64,000 bases of DNA from Pseudomonas sp. MMS21 TM103 (GTDB lineage: Bacteria; Pseudomonadota; Gammaproteobacteria; Pseudomonadales; Pseudomonadaceae). A model generated the notes under the pieces. The model was not told where the DNA came from. It did not search any database and saw only the letters and a list, made by a program, of their open reading frames with translations. Below, piece by piece: positions 49,400 to 60,973 of this stretch (positions are counted from its first letter, which is position 1; each line of letters starts with the position of its first letter). The translations under genes were made by a program, and so were the position numbers. The DNA is taken from the NCBI RefSeq assembly GCF_022132145.1, contig NZ_JAJISP010000002.1, positions 434,001-498,000 on the forward strand, in the 5' to 3' direction.

Positions 49400-52105
49400 T
49401 CACTCCTCGCTGGCCGGACTCTCGTCAGCCGCAGCATCCGACGCATCGACCACATCGTCGTCCAGAGCCTCGTCACCTTCAAGCAGCTCATCCATCTCTT
49501 CTTCGGATGGTTCCTGCACCCGCTGCAGACCGACAAGCTTTTCATCCTTGGCCAGCTTGATCAGGGTCACGCCCTGGGTGTTACGGCCGAGACTGGAGAC
49601 TTCACCAACGCGGGTACGCACCAGGGTGCCCTGGTCGGAAATCAGCATGATTTCCTCGCCATCGAGCACCTGCACAGCGCCAACCAGCTTGCCGTTGCGC
49701 TCGCCGCTGACCATGGCGATCACGCCCTGACCACCGCGCTTGTACTCGGGGAACTCGTCAATCGCCGTGCGCTTGCCATAGCCACGTACAGAGGCAGTCA
49801 GAATCTGGCTGCCCTCTTCAGGAATCAGCATGGAAATCAGCTTCTGTCCTTCCGGCAGACGCATGCCACGCACACCGCGAGCGGTACGGCCCATGGCACG
49901 CACATCGGTTTCCTTGAAACGGGTAACCTTGCCGCCGTCGGAGAACAACATGACCTCACGGCTGCCATCGGTGATGGCGGCGGAAATCAGGGTATCGCCT
50001 TCGTCGAGACCCAGGGCGATCAGGCCGACGCTTCGTGGTCGGCTGAACTGGGTCAGCGGGGTCTTCTTCACGGTACCGTTAGCGGTGGCCATGAAGATGA
50101 ACGGACCTTTTGCTTCTACCGCACCCTCAACATCGTCCAGCACACCGTCGACATCCTCGACGTCGTCCTGCTTGCCCTTGGCCGCAATTTCCACCGGCAA
50201 CATGGTGGTGATGTACTCACCCTCACTCAATGGCAACAAATTGACCAGCGGGCGACCACGAGCAGCGCGCGAGGCTTCTGGAATCTCATAGGTCTTCAGC
50301 CAGTACACCTTGCCCTTGCTGGAGAACAGCAGCAACGTGGTATGACTGTTGGCGACCAGCAGGTGGGCAATGTAATCCTCCTCCTTGATGCCGGTGGCCG
50401 ACTTGCCTTTACCGCCGCGACGCTGAGCCTGATAAGCGGTCAACGGCTGGGATTTGGCGTAACCGGTGTGGGAGATGGTCACCACCCGGTCTTCTTCGGT
50501 GATCAGATCACCCAGGGTCAGATCCAGACGGGCATCGAGAATTTCGGTGCGCCGCGCATCGCCGAACTCGGCCTTGATGCTCTCCAGCTCTTCGCGAATC
50601 ACTTCCATCAGGCGTACGGCGCTGGTCAGGATGCGGATCAGCTCGCCGATCTGGGTGAGAATTTCCTGGTATTCGGCCAGCAGCTTCTCATGCTCCAGAC
50701 CGGTCAGGCGGTGCAGTCGCAGCTCGAGGATCGCCTGGGCCTGCTCCGGCGAGAGGTAGTACTTGCCGTCACGTAAACCGTACTGTGGCTCGAGGGTGTC
50801 CGGGCGGCAGGAATCGGCGCCAGCACGCTCGACCATGGCTTCCACCGCAGTGGATTCCCAGGCGGTGGCAATCAGCGCGGACTTGGCTTCGGCCGGAGTC
50901 GGCGAGGCCTTGATCAGGGCAATAACCGGGTCGATATTGGACAGGGCAACCGCCTGACCTTCGAGGATATGCCCACGCTCACGCGCCTTGCGCAGCTCGA
51001 ACACGGTGCGCCGGGTGACCACTTCACGACGGTGCAGGACAAAAGCTTCGAGCATGTCCTTGAGATTCAGGACTTTCGGCTGGCCGTCGATCAGTGCCAC
51101 TACGTTGATGCCGAATACGCCCTGCATCTGGGTCTGGGCGTAAAGGTTGTTGAGCACCACCTCCGGCACTTCGCCGCGGCGCAGCTCGATCACGATACGC
51201 ATGCCGTCCTTGTCGGACTCGTCACGCAGCTCGGTGATGCCTTCGAGCTTCTTCTCTTTAACCAACTCGGCGATCTTTTCGATCAGACGCGCCTTGTTCA
51301 GCTGGTATGGCAGTTCGCTGACGATAATCTGCTGGCGACCGCCGACCTTGTCGATGTCTTCGATGATCGCCCGCGCGCGCATATAAATGCGCCCACGACC
51401 GGTGCGATAGGCCTCGATAATGCCGGCACGGCCGTTGATGATCGCCGCGGTCGGGAAGTCCGGGCCCGGGATGTACTGCATCAGCTCATCGACCGTCAGC
51501 TCGGGGTTGTCGATCAGCGCCAGGCAGCCATTGATCACTTCCGTGAGGTTGTGTGGCGGGATATTGGTTGCCATGCCCACGGCAATACCGCTGGAACCAT
51601 TGACCAGCAGGTTGGGTACCCTGGTCGGCATGACCGCCGGGATCATTTCGGTGCCGTCGTAGTTCGGCACCCAGTCCACGGTTTCCTTGTGCAGGTCGGC
51701 CAGCAGCTCGTGGGCCAGCTTGGTCATGCGCACTTCGGTGTAACGCATGGCGGCAGCGTTGTCGCCGTCCACCGAACCGAAGTTGCCCTGACCGTCGACC
51801 AGCAGGTAACGCAGGGAGAATGGCTGAGCCATACGTACGATGGTGTCGTACACCGCAGTGTCGCCATGCGGGTGGTACTTACCGATCACGTCACCGACCA
51901 CGCGGGCGGACTTCTTGTATGCCTTGTTCCAGTCGTTACCCAACTCACTCATTGCAAAGAGCACACGACGGTGCACGGGCTTCAAGCCATCGCGCGCATC
52001 CGGCAGGGCACGTCCGACGATTACGCTCATCGCGTAGTCAAGGTAGGACTGCTTGAGTTCGTCTTCGATATTGACCGGGAGGATTTCTTTGGCCAGTTCG
52101 CCCAT
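49400..52105 (-). CDS. gyrA: DNA gyrase subunit A
   Basis: A 901-residue type II topoisomerase subunit. N-terminal breakage-reunion domain with the catalytic tyrosine in [11 protein letters not shown]-terminal six-bladed DNA-wrapping domain with the GyrA box [12 protein letters not shown]; an acidic tail after residue 865 is typical. At the quinolone-resistance region the residues are T83 and D87 ([16 protein letters not shown]), the wild type for pseudomonads. Operon order gyrA-serC-pheA is conserved. Confidence 0.98.
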   Translation of the reverse strand: MGELAKEILPVNIEDELKQSYLDYAMSVIVGRALPDARDGLKPVHRRVLFAMSELGNDWNKAYKKSARVVGDVIGKYHPHGDTAVYDTIVRMAQPFSLRYLLVDGQGNFGSVDGDNAAAMRYTEVRMTKLAHELLADLHKETVDWVPNYDGTEMIPAVMPTRVPNLLVNGSSGIAVGMATNIPPHNLTEVINGCLALIDNPELTVDELMQYIPGPDFPTAAIINGRAGIIEAYRTGRGRIYMRARAIIEDIDKVGGRQQIIVSELPYQLNKARLIEKIAELVKEKKLEGITELRDESDKDGMRIVIELRRGEVPEVVLNNLYAQTQMQGVFGINVVALIDGQPKVLNLKDMLEAFVLHRREVVTRRTVFELRKARERGHILEGQAVALSNIDPVIALIKASPTPAEAKSALIATAWESTAVEAMVERAGADSCRPDTLEPQYGLRDGKYYLSPEQAQAILELRLHRLTGLEHEKLLAEYQEILTQIGELIRILTSAVRLMEVIREELESIKAEFGDARRTEILDARLDLTLGDLITEEDRVVTISHTGYAKSQPLTAYQAQRRGGKGKSATGIKEEDYIAHLLVANSHTTLLLFSSKGKVYWLKTYEIPEASRAARGRPLVNLLPLSEGEYITTMLPVEIAAKGKQDDVEDVDGVLDDVEGAVEAKGPFIFMATANGTVKKTPLTQFSRPRSVGLIALGLDEGDTLISAAITDGSREVMLFSDGGKVTRFKETDVRAMGRTARGVRGMRLPEGQKLISMLIPEEGSQILTASVRGYGKRTAIDEFPEYKRGGQGVIAMVSGERNGKLVGAVQVLDGEEIMLISDQGTLVRTRVGEVSSLGRNTQGVTLIKLAKDEKLVGLQRVQEPSEEEMDELLEGDEALDDDVVDASDAAADESPASEE

Positions 52106-52349
52106 GAGTAGCCTGGTTCCTTTTTCTGGTGATACCCCGCGCCATTCATCCCGAACGAGGCGAAGCGTGCCGCGCGGCCCTAGGCCAGCAGCGACTCACG
52201 ACAAATCAATGAGTTATGCCATGTATCTGCGCAGTTAAGGCGACCGTTGCCAGCGCCCCTGAAAACGGCCGGATATTACCACAATCGACGCCTCACACCT
52301 ATCCCCAACCAGCCGCCACAGCAACGCTCGCCAAGCAACGGCGACAAGC

Positions 52350-53426
52350 TCAATGCAGACGCTTGCGGCACATCAGCCTGGTCATTTTCGCCGCATCCGG
52401 TCGCTCGACCACGCCCTTCTCGGTAACGATGAAGTCGATCAGGTCGGCCGGTGTCACATCGAACACCGGATTGAGCGCATCCACTCCCGCCGCCACTCGC
52501 TGCCCATTGAGTTCCAACAACTCACTGGCATCACGCTCCTCGAGAGGAATATCGTCGCCACTCTCCAGCGCCATGTCGATGGTCGAGCTCGGCGCCACCA
52601 CCATGAAGCGCACGCCATGGTGCATGGCATTGACCGCCAGCTGGTAAGTGCCGATCTTGTTCGCCACATCGCCATTGGCGGCAATCCGGTCAGCACCGAC
52701 GATGACCCAGGTAATACCGCGGGTCTTCATCAGGTGCGCGGCGGCCGAATCGACATTCAGGCAGACCGGGATGCCTTCGCCGGCCAGCTCCCAGGCAGTC
52801 AGGCGCGAGCCTTGCAGCCAAGGACGGGTTTCGTCGACATAGACGCGCTCGACCAAACCCTCCAGATAAGCTGCGCGAATCACCCCCAGCGCCGTGCCAA
52901 AGCCGCCAGTCGCCAGGGCACCGGCATTACAGTGGGTCAACAGGTTCTGCTGATTGCCTTGATGCTTGCGAATCAGGTCGACACCGATCTGCGCCATGGT
53001 CAAGTTGGCTTCACGATCACTCTGGTGAATACCCAGCGCCTCGCTCTCCAGCAGCGCAACCGGATCGTCACCCTCTTTAATACGTGCCACGCGTTCGCGC
53101 ATTCGACTGAGCGCCCAGAACAGGTTGACGGCGGTCGGTCGCGAATCGGCCAATAGCTGAAAGTCTGCCTCCAGGGCCACACGCCAGTCGCCCCCCTCGG
53201 CCACCCGCGCGCGCGCGCCAAGCACCACCGCATAGGCCGCACTGATCCCGATGGCCGGCGCTCCGCGCACCACCATCAGGCGAATCGCCTCGGCTACGGC
53301 AGCTGACGAATGGCAGGCATACCAGCTTTGCTCGAACGGCAAAACGCGCTGATCGAGCAAATGCAGAGCGCCATCGCGCCATTCAATGGCCTGAACCTTC
53401 TCCGCCGCTAGCAATTGCTCGCGCAT
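52350..53426 (-). CDS. mtnA: Methylthioribose-1-phosphate isomerase
   Basis: 358 residues of the eIF2B-related isomerase family in the methionine salvage pathway. [14 protein letters not shown], the catalytic cysteine in [18 protein letters not shown] and the aspartate in [19 protein letters not shown] are intact. The ATG at 53426 is chosen from family alignment; the frame is open to 53495. It is divergent from the MTA deaminase gene across about 200 bp, a functional pair. Confidence 0.96.
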   Translation of the reverse strand: MREQLLAAEKVQAIEWRDGALHLLDQRVLPFEQSWYACHSSAAVAEAIRLMVVRGAPAIGISAAYAVVLGARARVAEGGDWRVALEADFQLLADSRPTAVNLFWALSRMRERVARIKEGDDPVALLESEALGIHQSDREANLTMAQIGVDLIRKHQGNQQNLLTHCNAGALATGGFGTALGVIRAAYLEGLVERVYVDETRPWLQGSRLTAWELAGEGIPVCLNVDSAAAHLMKTRGITWVIVGADRIAANGDVANKIGTYQLAVNAMHHGVRFMVVAPSSTIDMALESGDDIPLEERDASELLELNGQRVAAGVDALNPVFDVTPADLIDFIVTEKGVVERPDAAKMTRLMCRKRLH

Positions 53427-53624
53427 TAGACACACCTCGCCCCCAAAAAGCCGACCATTATACCCACAGACACACCCGCAGGCCGCAAGCTTCATACCCG
53501 GCGCGCGGCAAACTGTGCCCGCCTACTGGCTCTCTGAAACAGGCAACTCATGGCGGCACCGCTTCAAGCGTGAGGCGTTCCCCTATAAACTCATCCGCTC
53601 AGACACCCGCAGGAAACCCCTGGC

Positions 53625-54947
53625 ATGCCCGAAGCCCCTCTCGACCTCCTCCTTCTCCCCACCTGGCTGGTGCCGGTCGAGCCTGCCGGAGTGGTACTGC
53701 ACGAGCATGGCTTGGGCATCCGCGATGGTCGCATCGCCCTGATCGCGCCACGCGCCGAGGCGCTCAAGCACAAGGCCCTGGAAGTTCGTGAACTGCCCGG
53801 CCGACTGCTGACCCCAGGGCTGGTCAATGCCCACGGCCATGCTGCCATGAGCCTGTTCCGCGGCATGGCCGATGAACTGCCACTGAACAACTGGCTGGAA
53901 CAGCACATCTGGCCAGCCGAGGCCAAGTGGGTTGATGAGCAGTTCGTCCTGGACGGCACCGAACTGGCCATCGCCGAACAAATCAAGGGCGGCATCACCT
54001 GCTTCTCGGACATGTACTTCTTTCCCGAAGTGGCCAGCGAGATAGTGCACAAGAGCGGCATTCGCGCCCAGATAACCATTCCGGTACTGAACTTCCCCAT
54101 TCCCGGCGCCCGCGATGCCAACGAAGCGCTGCGCAAAGGACTGGCGCTGTTCGACGACCTCAAGCATCACCCGCGCCTGAGCGTTGCCTTCGGCCCTCAC
54201 GCCCCCTATACGGTGAGCGACGACAAGCTGGAGAACATTCGCACACTCGCCGAGGAACTGGATGCCGGCATCCATATGCATGTGCATGAAACCGCCTTCG
54301 AGGTGCAGCAGAGCCTGCAACAACATGGTGAGCGACCGCTGGCGCGACTGGCGCGACTCGGCCTGCTTGGCCCGCGCTTCCAGGCCGTGCACATGACCCA
54401 GATCGATGATGACGACCTGGCTCTGCTGGTGGCCAGCAACAGCAGCGTGATCCATTGCCCGGAGTCAAATCTCAAGCTGGCCTGCGGCTTCTGTCCGGTA
54501 GAAAAGCTCTGGCAGGCCGGGGTCAACGTGGCCATTGGCACCGATGGCGCCGCCAGCAACAACGACCTGGATCTGCTTGGCGAAACCCGCACCGCCGCCT
54601 TGCTGGCCAAAGCCGTTGCCGGTTCGGCCAGCGCCCTGGATGCACATCGAGCGTTGCGCATGGCAACCTTGAATGGCGCACGCGCCCTCGGCCTGGATGA
54701 CCAGATCGGTTCGCTGGAGCCAGGCAAAGCCGCCGACCTGGTGGCATTCAACCTGTCCGGCCTAGCCCAGCAGCCGATCTACGACCCGGTGTCGCAATTG
54801 ATCTATACCAGCAACCGCGACTGCGTCGAAGATGTCTGGGTCGGTGGCAAGCACCTGCTCGACAGCGGCCGACTGACGCGCTTGGACGAACAACGGATCA
54901 TCGCCAACGCCTGCGCCTGGGGAACCAAGATCGCCACCAAGCAATAG
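53625..54947 (+). CDS. mtaD: 5-methylthioadenosine / S-adenosylhomocysteine deaminase
   Basis: A 440-residue TRZ/ATZ-type amidohydrolase. Metal ligands appear as [14 protein letters not shown], the [11 protein letters not shown] histidine, IHCPESN, and the aspartate in [14 protein letters not shown]. In pseudomonads the orthologue deaminates methylthioadenosine to methylthioinosine, which feeds the salvage pathway with mtnA next door. ubiG begins about 200 bp downstream on the same strand. Confidence 0.92.
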   Translation: MPEAPLDLLLLPTWLVPVEPAGVVLHEHGLGIRDGRIALIAPRAEALKHKALEVRELPGRLLTPGLVNAHGHAAMSLFRGMADELPLNNWLEQHIWPAEAKWVDEQFVLDGTELAIAEQIKGGITCFSDMYFFPEVASEIVHKSGIRAQITIPVLNFPIPGARDANEALRKGLALFDDLKHHPRLSVAFGPHAPYTVSDDKLENIRTLAEELDAGIHMHVHETAFEVQQSLQQHGERPLARLARLGLLGPRFQAVHMTQIDDDDLALLVASNSSVIHCPESNLKLACGFCPVEKLWQAGVNVAIGTDGAASNNDLDLLGETRTAALLAKAVAGSASALDAHRALRMATLNGARALGLDDQIGSLEPGKAADLVAFNLSGLAQQPIYDPVSQLIYTSNRDCVEDVWVGGKHLLDSGRLTRLDEQRIIANACAWGTKIATKQ

Positions 54948-55154
54948 AGTTCATAGATGACGGTCAGGAGCCAGCTTGCCGTGACTGGGCGCCCCGGCGA
55001 AAAACCGATGACTGCCAACAAGCTGGCACCTAGCGGCTGCGACAAACTGACATATATCGGGCGATCAATAGACGCCCACTCCAGACTGCGAAACTGGCAA
55101 CATGGATACATTCAGCCCAGGCTTGCCATTTTACAGCTTCACCCAGGGATATTT

Positions 55155-55853
55155 ATGAGCAACGTCGATCACGCCGAAATCGCCAAATTCGAAGCCCTCG
55201 CCCATCGCTGGTGGGATCGCGATAGCGAATTCAAACCCCTGCACGACATCAATCCACTGCGGGTCAACTGGATTGAAGAACGCGTCAGCCTAGCCGGCAA
55301 GAAGGTGCTCGACATCGGCTGCGGCGGCGGCATCCTCAGCGAAGCCATGGCCCAGCGCGGCGCCGAGGTCACCGGCATCGACATGGGCGAAGCCCCCCTG
55401 GCCGTGGCCCAGTTGCACCAACTGGAATCCGGCGTCTCGGTACAGTACCGGCAGATCACCGCCGAAGACCTGGCTGCCGAAATGCCCGAGCAGTTCGATG
55501 TGGTCACCTGCCTGGAAATGCTCGAACACGTCCCGGATCCAGCCTCGGTGATCCGCGCCTGCCACACCCTGGTCAAACCCGGCGGCCAAGTGTTCTTCTC
55601 CACCATTAACCGCAACCCCAAGGCTTATATGTTCGCGGTGATTGGCGCGGAATACCTGCTGCGCCTGCTGCCGCGCGGCACCCATGACTTCAAGAAGTTC
55701 ATCCGCCCCTCGGAACTGGGCGCCTGGAGCCGCGACACCGGCCTGCAAGTCAAAGACATCATTGGCCTGACCTACAACCCGCTGACCAAACACTACAAGC
55801 TGCAAGCAGATGTCGACGTCAACTACATGATCCAGACCCTCAAGGAGGCCTGA
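55155..55853 (+). CDS. ubiG: Ubiquinone 3-O-methyltransferase
   Basis: 232 residues; catalyses two O-methylations of ubiquinone synthesis. It starts [20 protein letters not shown] at 55155 with AGGGA upstream, with SAM motif [20 protein letters not shown]. The frame is open from 54957 but only the start at 55155 matches the family. Its last base overlaps the first of mupP (TGATG). Confidence 0.97.
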   Translation: MSNVDHAEIAKFEALAHRWWDRDSEFKPLHDINPLRVNWIEERVSLAGKKVLDIGCGGGILSEAMAQRGAEVTGIDMGEAPLAVAQLHQLESGVSVQYRQITAEDLAAEMPEQFDVVTCLEMLEHVPDPASVIRACHTLVKPGGQVFFSTINRNPKAYMFAVIGAEYLLRLLPRGTHDFKKFIRPSELGAWSRDTGLQVKDIIGLTYNPLTKHYKLQADVDVNYMIQTLKEA

Positions 55854-56524
55854 TGCGTTTGCGCGCAGTTCTTTTCGATATGGATGGCACCCTGCTCGAC
55901 AGCGCCCCCGACTTCATCGCCATCTGCCAGGCGATGCGCGCCGAGCGCGGCCTCGCGGCCGTGGATGACAAGCTGATCCGCGATCAGATTTCCGGCGGCG
56001 CCCGCGCCATGGTTGCGGCGAGCTTCGCCATGGACCCACTGGCCGAGCCGTTCGAGGCACTGCGCCTGGAGTTTCTCGAGCGCTATCAGCATCACTGCGC
56101 GGTGCTGACCCGCCCTTTTGACGGCATCCATGAGCTGCTCGCCGATATCGAGCAGGCCAAGCTGATCTGGGGTGTGGTGACCAACAAGCCGCTACGCTTC
56201 GCCGAACCGATCATGCAGCAACTCGGCCTGGCCGAACGCTCCGCCATCCTGATCTGCCCGGATCATGTGACCAACAGCAAGCCCGACCCAGAGCCGATGA
56301 CCCTTGCCTGCAGCCAGCTGGGCCTGGATCCGGCCAGCGTCCTGTTCGTTGGCGACGACCTGCGGGACATCGAGTCGGGCCGCGCCGCCGGGACCAGAAC
56401 TGCCGCGGTGACCTATGGCTATATTCACCCGGACGACAACCCCAGAAACTGGGGTGCGGACGTGGTAGTCGACCACCCACTGGAGCTGCGCACGGTACTC
56501 GAACGGGCGCTGTGCCGCTGCTGA
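55853..56524 (+). CDS. mupP: N-acetylmuramic acid 6-phosphate phosphatase
   Basis: A 223-residue HAD phosphatase with nucleophile motif [16 protein letters not shown] and motif III/IV region [12 protein letters not shown] and [16 protein letters not shown]. By position between ubiG and yciK it is the pseudomonad MupP of the cell-wall recycling pathway that bypasses de novo UDP-MurNAc synthesis and gives intrinsic fosfomycin tolerance. Resembles Gph phosphoglycolate phosphatases; the assignment rests mostly on context. Confidence 0.9.
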   Translation: MRLRAVLFDMDGTLLDSAPDFIAICQAMRAERGLAAVDDKLIRDQISGGARAMVAASFAMDPLAEPFEALRLEFLERYQHHCAVLTRPFDGIHELLADIEQAKLIWGVVTNKPLRFAEPIMQQLGLAERSAILICPDHVTNSKPDPEPMTLACSQLGLDPASVLFVGDDLRDIESGRAAGTRTAAVTYGYIHPDDNPRNWGADVVVDHPLELRTVLERALCRC

Positions 56525-56630
56525 GCGGGTACAGGCCTTAGACTGGGCATTATCGAGCACCGCTTGCGAGCGTAAGGCTGGGCTTTGCCGAGCGAGGCTC
56601 ACCTACCCACATCAATATTCAACCGCGCAA

Positions 56631-56659
56631 CTTGCAGCTTGTGGCTTCAAGCTTGTCGC
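56631..56659. repeat. REP-like repeat before yciK
   Basis: A CTTGCAGCTTG/CTTCAAGCTTG unit closely similar to the reverse complement of the left arm of the 47031-47110 element. It lies between mupP and yciK, ending just before the yciK ribosome-binding site GGAGA. Confidence 0.5.
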
Positions 56660-56676
56660 TCTTTGGAGAAGCCCCC

Positions 56677-57417
56677 ATGTTCCAATATTCAGCCCGCCCC
56701 GACCTGCTCAAGGATCGGGTGATTCTGGTCACCGGCGCTGGCCGCGGGATTGGCGCTGCCGCCGCGCAGACCTTTGCCGCCCATGGGGCGACCGTACTGC
56801 TGCTGGGCAAGACCGAAGAAAACCTCAGCAGGGTCTACGACGCCATCGAGGCCGCCGGCCACCCGCAGCCCGCGGTGATCCCGTTCAATCTGGAAACCGC
56901 CCTGCCGCACCAGTACGACGAACTGGCGGCCATGATCGAGCGCGAATTCGGCAAACTTGACGGCCTGCTGCACAACGCCTCGATTGTCGGCCCGCGCACA
57001 CCACTGGAGCAGCTCTCCGGCGATAACTTCATGCGCGTGATGCAGGTCAACGTCAACGCCACCTTCATGCTCACCAGCACCCTGCTGCCGCTGCTGAAAC
57101 TCTCCAGCGATGCCTCGGTGGTATTTACCTCGAGCAGCGTCGGACGCAAAGGCCGCGCCTACTGGGGCGCTTATGCCGTCTCCAAATTCGCCACCGAGGG
57201 TTTGATGCAGGTACTGGCCGATGAAGTCGACGGCGTGGCGCCGATACGGGCCAACAGCATCAACCCGGGCGCCACCCGCACCGATATGCGTGCCCAGGTT
57301 TACCCGGGGGAGAACCCGGCCAACAACCCGCTGCCCGAGGCAATAATGCCGGCCTACCTGTACCTGATGGGCCCCGACAGTAGCGGCGTCAATGGCCAGG
57401 CATTCGATGCCCAATAA
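56677..57417 (+). CDS. yciK: YciK-family short-chain oxidoreductase
   Basis: A 246-residue SDR with cofactor motif LVTGAGRGIGAAAAQTFA, a NAS-type active site (HNASIVGPR, SSVGRKGRAYWGAYAVSKFA containing YAVSK). Substrate unknown. The ATG at 56677 follows TGGAGA. It closes the conserved ubiG-mupP-yciK run. Confidence 0.92.
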   Translation: MFQYSARPDLLKDRVILVTGAGRGIGAAAAQTFAAHGATVLLLGKTEENLSRVYDAIEAAGHPQPAVIPFNLETALPHQYDELAAMIEREFGKLDGLLHNASIVGPRTPLEQLSGDNFMRVMQVNVNATFMLTSTLLPLLKLSSDASVVFTSSSVGRKGRAYWGAYAVSKFATEGLMQVLADEVDGVAPIRANSINPGATRTDMRAQVYPGENPANNPLPEAIMPAYLYLMGPDSSGVNGQAFDAQ

Positions 57418-57643
57418 CACCAGTAACCAGCGACTTAAGCGGCAGAAAAATGGCTATGCCTCCACAAACCGGCAACCGCTTGCCGGCCAAGGCGGCAAGG
57501 GAGCTGCCAATACTGGCCATTTGCCGCAACGAACCGCTCTAAGTCGCTGACTTCAAATAATTTTCATAATTTCTGAACCCTCTGGCATGGAATTCGCTCT
57601 ATAGCCAGTGTTGCCGCATCAATGCGCCAGAGGCTCAGCATTT

Positions 57644-58570
57644 ATGGTTACTCCAAGCCAGACCAACACCATCGATTTCGATACGGCCAAGCTTCAGCGC
57701 CTGGGTTTTTCCGGCAATCGCGCGCAGTCCCTACACCCGGTCAGTCTGGCGCAACTGCGCCAGCAACTCGGCATGCAGCTGCAGACCAGCCTGGATGCCG
57801 AACGCATCCTCAAACTGTTCTTCACTGCCGTGCAAAGTCTGGTGCCGCTTAACGCCCTGACCTATCAACAGCCAACTGCCGACCTGCGCCTGGAATTGGG
57901 CGAACGCGCCAGCCACTCGGCCGGCTACCGGCTGAGTCATGAGGGCGAGTACCTCGGCGAGCTGATTTTCCGCCGCCAGCAACGCTTCAGCGACGAGGAG
58001 CTCGGCCAACTGGAGTCCCTGCTGGCCAGCCTGCTGTTCCCGCTACGCAATGCCCTGCTCTACCGCACGGCAGTCCAGAGCGCACTGCGTGATCCGCTGA
58101 CCAACACCGGCAACCGTATAGCCATGGACCAGATCCTGCAGCGCGAGATCGATCTGGCGCGCCGCAATTTGCAACCACTCTCACTGCTGATGCTCGACCT
58201 CGACCATTTCAAGCGGATCAACGACTGCCACGGCCACAGCACCGGCGACGAGGTATTGATCGACGTTGCTGCCACGCTGAAAAGCCAGCTGCGCAACATC
58301 GACATGGTGTTCCGTTACGGCGGTGAGGAGTTCCTAGTACTGCTCTCGGGAACCTGCCGCGAAGCCGCCGCCATGGTCGGCGAGCGCCTACGGCATGCCG
58401 TGCAAGAACTGCAATGCCTGGCCCAAGGAGTACCGATTGAAGTGTCGATCAGCCTCGGCTGCGCGAGCCTGCTGGCGGGCGAGTCGGCGGAAAGCCTGTT
58501 GCGACGCGCCGACAGGGCACTCTATGCAGCCAAACGCGAAGGGCGCAATCGCCTGAACATGGCCGGCTAA
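57644..58570 (+). CDS. Diguanylate cyclase with an N-terminal GAF-like domain
   Basis: 308 residues. The N-terminal ~145 residues resemble a GAF-type sensor (QTSLDAERILKLFFTAVQSL, then a SDEELGQLESLLASLL helix). The C-terminal GGDEF domain carries GGEEF (FRYGGEEFLVLLSG), DLDHFKRINDCHGHSTGDEV and the metal-site pattern, so c-di-GMP synthesis is likely. No membrane segment. The start at 57644 follows GAGG; a bidirectional terminator follows the stop. Confidence 0.9.
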   Translation: MVTPSQTNTIDFDTAKLQRLGFSGNRAQSLHPVSLAQLRQQLGMQLQTSLDAERILKLFFTAVQSLVPLNALTYQQPTADLRLELGERASHSAGYRLSHEGEYLGELIFRRQQRFSDEELGQLESLLASLLFPLRNALLYRTAVQSALRDPLTNTGNRIAMDQILQREIDLARRNLQPLSLLMLDLDHFKRINDCHGHSTGDEVLIDVAATLKSQLRNIDMVFRYGGEEFLVLLSGTCREAAAMVGERLRHAVQELQCLAQGVPIEVSISLGCASLLAGESAESLLRRADRALYAAKREGRNRLNMAG

Positions 58571-58581
58571 GAACAGCAGAC

Positions 58582-58613
58582 AAAAAAAAGGGACTCAATC
58601 GAGTCCCTTTTTT
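58582..58613. terminator. Bidirectional terminator between the GGDEF gene and rluB
   Basis: GGGACTC and GAGTCCC flank AATC, with eight A before and six T after, 11 bp after the GGDEF gene stop and 17 bp before the rluB stop on the other strand. Confidence 0.92.
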
Positions 58614-58629
58614 CAATCCCAAGGTCGAG

Positions 58630-59781
58630 CTACTGCGGCTTGCGACCACGACCAAAGCCCGGGCGCTGCCCATCGCCCGCAGGCTGGTCGCGGCGCTTGG
58701 TTGGAGCGGCCGGCTTGCGCCCTGGGCGCTCGCTCAACTCGACACCTGGACGCATAGGCTTGGGCTTGCTCGGGCTCTTCTTGTTGACATCCCGCGGCCG
58801 CTCGGCAACCGCTGTCCCCTTGTCCGGACCCGAACGACCTTGTTCCGTACGCCCCTTGTCTGCGCGCGGAGTACGCCCGGATCCAGCTGGGCTGCCATGG
58901 GATGGGCGCAGCGTCCGCTGCGGACGCTCGCCGCGGCCGACCGGCTTGGCCGACTTGCGCTGCAGGCGATCGAGCTTGTCGCGGGTCTTCTCTTTCATGT
59001 CCGGCAAGGCGACCGACTTGAGGCCAACTTCCTCGCTGAGAATATCCACTTCGCGCTGGCTCATTTCACGCCAGCGGCCCATGGTCAGGTCCGAGGTAAT
59101 AAATACCGGCCCGAAACGCACGCGCTTCAAGCGGCTGACGACCAGGCCCTGGGACTCCCACAGACGGCGCACTTCGCGATTACGCCCTTCCATCACCACG
59201 CAGTGATACCAGTGGTTGAAACCCACACCACCCGGTGCCACCTTGATATCGGTGAACTTGGCCGGCCCGTCTTCGAGCATCACCCCGGCTTTCAGCCGCT
59301 CGATCATTTCATCGTCGACTTCACCGCGCACGCGCACCGCGTACTCACGATCCATCTGGTAGGACGGGTGCATCAAGCGGTTAGCCAGCTCACCGTCGGT
59401 GGTGAACATCAGCAAACCGGTGGTATTGATGTCGAGACGACCGATATTGATCCAGCGACCTTCTTTCGGCCGTGGTAGCCGGTCGAACACGGTCGGACGC
59501 CCTTCAGGGTCGTCGCGAGTGCAGATCTCACCTTCGGGCTTGTTATAGATGATCACGCGACGCACGCTTTCGGCGGCTTCTTCGCGCTTGATCAGGCGGC
59601 CATCGATGGCGATGGCATCATGCAGGTCGACACGCTGGCCGAGGCCGGCAACCGCGCCATTGACCTTGACCCGGCCGGCACTGATCCAGCCTTCGATTTC
59701 GCGGCGCGAAGCCAGGCCCATGCGCGCCATGACTTTCTGCAGTTTCTCGCCGGCTGGACTGTATTCTTCGGATTCACTCAT
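58630..59781 (-). CDS. rluB: 23S rRNA pseudouridine 2605 synthase
   Basis: 383 residues from the ATG at 59781, with GGGAGG 7 nt upstream. An N-terminal S4 domain (LQKVMARMGLASRREIEGWI) precedes the RsuA/RluB catalytic domain with the nucleophile in INIGRLDINTTGLLMFT. After about residue 265 comes a basic, low-complexity tail rich in Arg, Pro, Gly and Lys, longer than in enteric RluB and probably RNA-binding. The frame upstream to 59901 is not supported. It follows scpB after a 400-bp gap. Confidence 0.93.
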   Translation of the reverse strand: MSESEEYSPAGEKLQKVMARMGLASRREIEGWISAGRVKVNGAVAGLGQRVDLHDAIAIDGRLIKREEAAESVRRVIIYNKPEGEICTRDDPEGRPTVFDRLPRPKEGRWINIGRLDINTTGLLMFTTDGELANRLMHPSYQMDREYAVRVRGEVDDEMIERLKAGVMLEDGPAKFTDIKVAPGGVGFNHWYHCVVMEGRNREVRRLWESQGLVVSRLKRVRFGPVFITSDLTMGRWREMSQREVDILSEEVGLKSVALPDMKEKTRDKLDRLQRKSAKPVGRGERPQRTLRPSHGSPAGSGRTPRADKGRTEQGRSGPDKGTAVAERPRDVNKKSPSKPKPMRPGVELSERPGRKPAAPTKRRDQPAGDGQRPGFGRGRKPQ

Positions 59782-60181
59782 CTGGGCACCTCCCGGTGTA
59801 TCTCTAGTGATGGACGACAGCAAGTCGTCGAAGGGGCGCGGATCATACGCGAAACGCGCAGCGCGCGCACGGGTCAGAGTAGTCGGCAGACGAGCAGCCA
59901 TCAGTCTTTACGACAGTCGGCATCTCGGCGATCCGCTGAACAGGTGCCGTTATCGTTAAATCGGATCCGGCGCCAATGACTCAGAGTCGGTGAAAATATC
60001 GAGTACAACGCCGCAGCGGACGTTATGCCGATTCGCAGGGAGCCCAGTGCGCCGCGGTGCAACCGAGCGACATACAGCTGGTGGGTTGTCGCTGCGCGCC
60101 GAAGCCAACCTTGGCTCCGAACGGATCGCCGAGCAAACCGCCCTGAAGCGCTGAAGCACTAGGCGAGGGTATTTTCACAGC
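59782..60181. other. Intergenic region between scpB and rluB
   Basis: 400 bp without a supported gene on either strand. GTGAAAATA (about 59990) and TATTTTCAC (about 60170) form a loose inverted repeat near its ends. The rluB promoter and ribosome-binding site must lie in the left part. Nothing else stands out. Confidence 0.55.
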
Positions 60182-60973
60182 TCAGAGCGTCTCTTTATCC
60201 GCAGCCTCGGTTAGCTCATCGCCTTGGTCTTCTTCCGGCGCTGGCGCCGAAAAATCATCGAAATCGGTCTTCAACCCCTGCTCCATGGAGTCCAGCTCGG
60301 CCAGCAGGCTGCTGAAGCTGGTTTCCTCGCCTGCCTCCACCTGCGGTTCATCGGCAAGCGCCAGGTCGGCGCGATCCTGCAGGCTTTGCGGCGCAGCGAG
60401 GTCGTCATCGAAGGCCAGCAACGGCTCGGGCTCCAGCTCACGCAGGGCCGCCAGCGGCGGCAGTTGATCGAGACTCTTCAGATTGAAGTGATCGAGAAAT
60501 GCCTTGGTGGTCGCCAGCATCGCCGGTTTGCCCGGTACGTCGCGGTAACCGACCACGCGTATCCACTCACGCTCCAGCAAGGTCTTGACGATATGGCTGT
60601 TAACCGCCACGCCACGAATATCCTCGATCTCGCCGCGGGTAATCGGCTGCCGGTAAGCAATCAGTGCCAGGGTCTCCAGCATGGCCCGCGAATAACGCTG
60701 CGGGCGCTCTTCCCACAGGCGCCCGACCCAGGGCGCGTAGATCTCGCGGACTTGCAGACGGTAGCCGGATGCCACCTCGACCAGTTCGAAGGCACGCCCT
60801 TCGCAGGACTGGCGCAGCCGCTCCAGGGCCTTTTTAAACACCGCCGGCTCGGGGCGCTCTGCCTCCTCGAACAGTTCGAACAGACGCTCCAACGACTGCG
60901 GCTTGCCGGAGGCAAACAAGAAGGCTTCCAGCAGGCTGGCCAGTTCACGGGGATTGGTCAGGTTCATGGTCAT
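60182..60973 (-). CDS. scpB: Chromosome segregation and condensation protein ScpB
   Basis: 263 residues with two winged-helix domains (residues 5-165; PRELASLLEAFLFASGKPQS, LALIAYRQPITRGEIEDIRG) that bind the ScpA kleisin, and an acidic C-terminal extension. Works in the SMC-ScpAB condensin. It overlaps the scpA stop as ATGA. Confidence 0.95.
   Translation of the reverse strand: MTMNLTNPRELASLLEAFLFASGKPQSLERLFELFEEAERPEPAVFKKALERLRQSCEGRAFELVEVASGYRLQVREIYAPWVGRLWEERPQRYSRAMLETLALIAYRQPITRGEIEDIRGVAVNSHIVKTLLEREWIRVVGYRDVPGKPAMLATTKAFLDHFNLKSLDQLPPLAALRELEPEPLLAFDDDLAAPQSLQDRADLALADEPQVEAGEETSFSSLLAELDSMEQGLKTDFDDFSAPAPEEDQGDELTEAADKETL

Noticed and set aside
51820-51880. GyrA T83 as a quinolone-resistance change
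   Set aside because: Thr at 83 and Asp at 87 are wild type in pseudomonads (Ser83 is the enteric state).
53625-54947. Atrazine/melamine-degrading hydrolase from the TRZ/ATZ name
   Set aside because: Position next to mtnA and the family in pseudomonads point to methylthioadenosine deamination.
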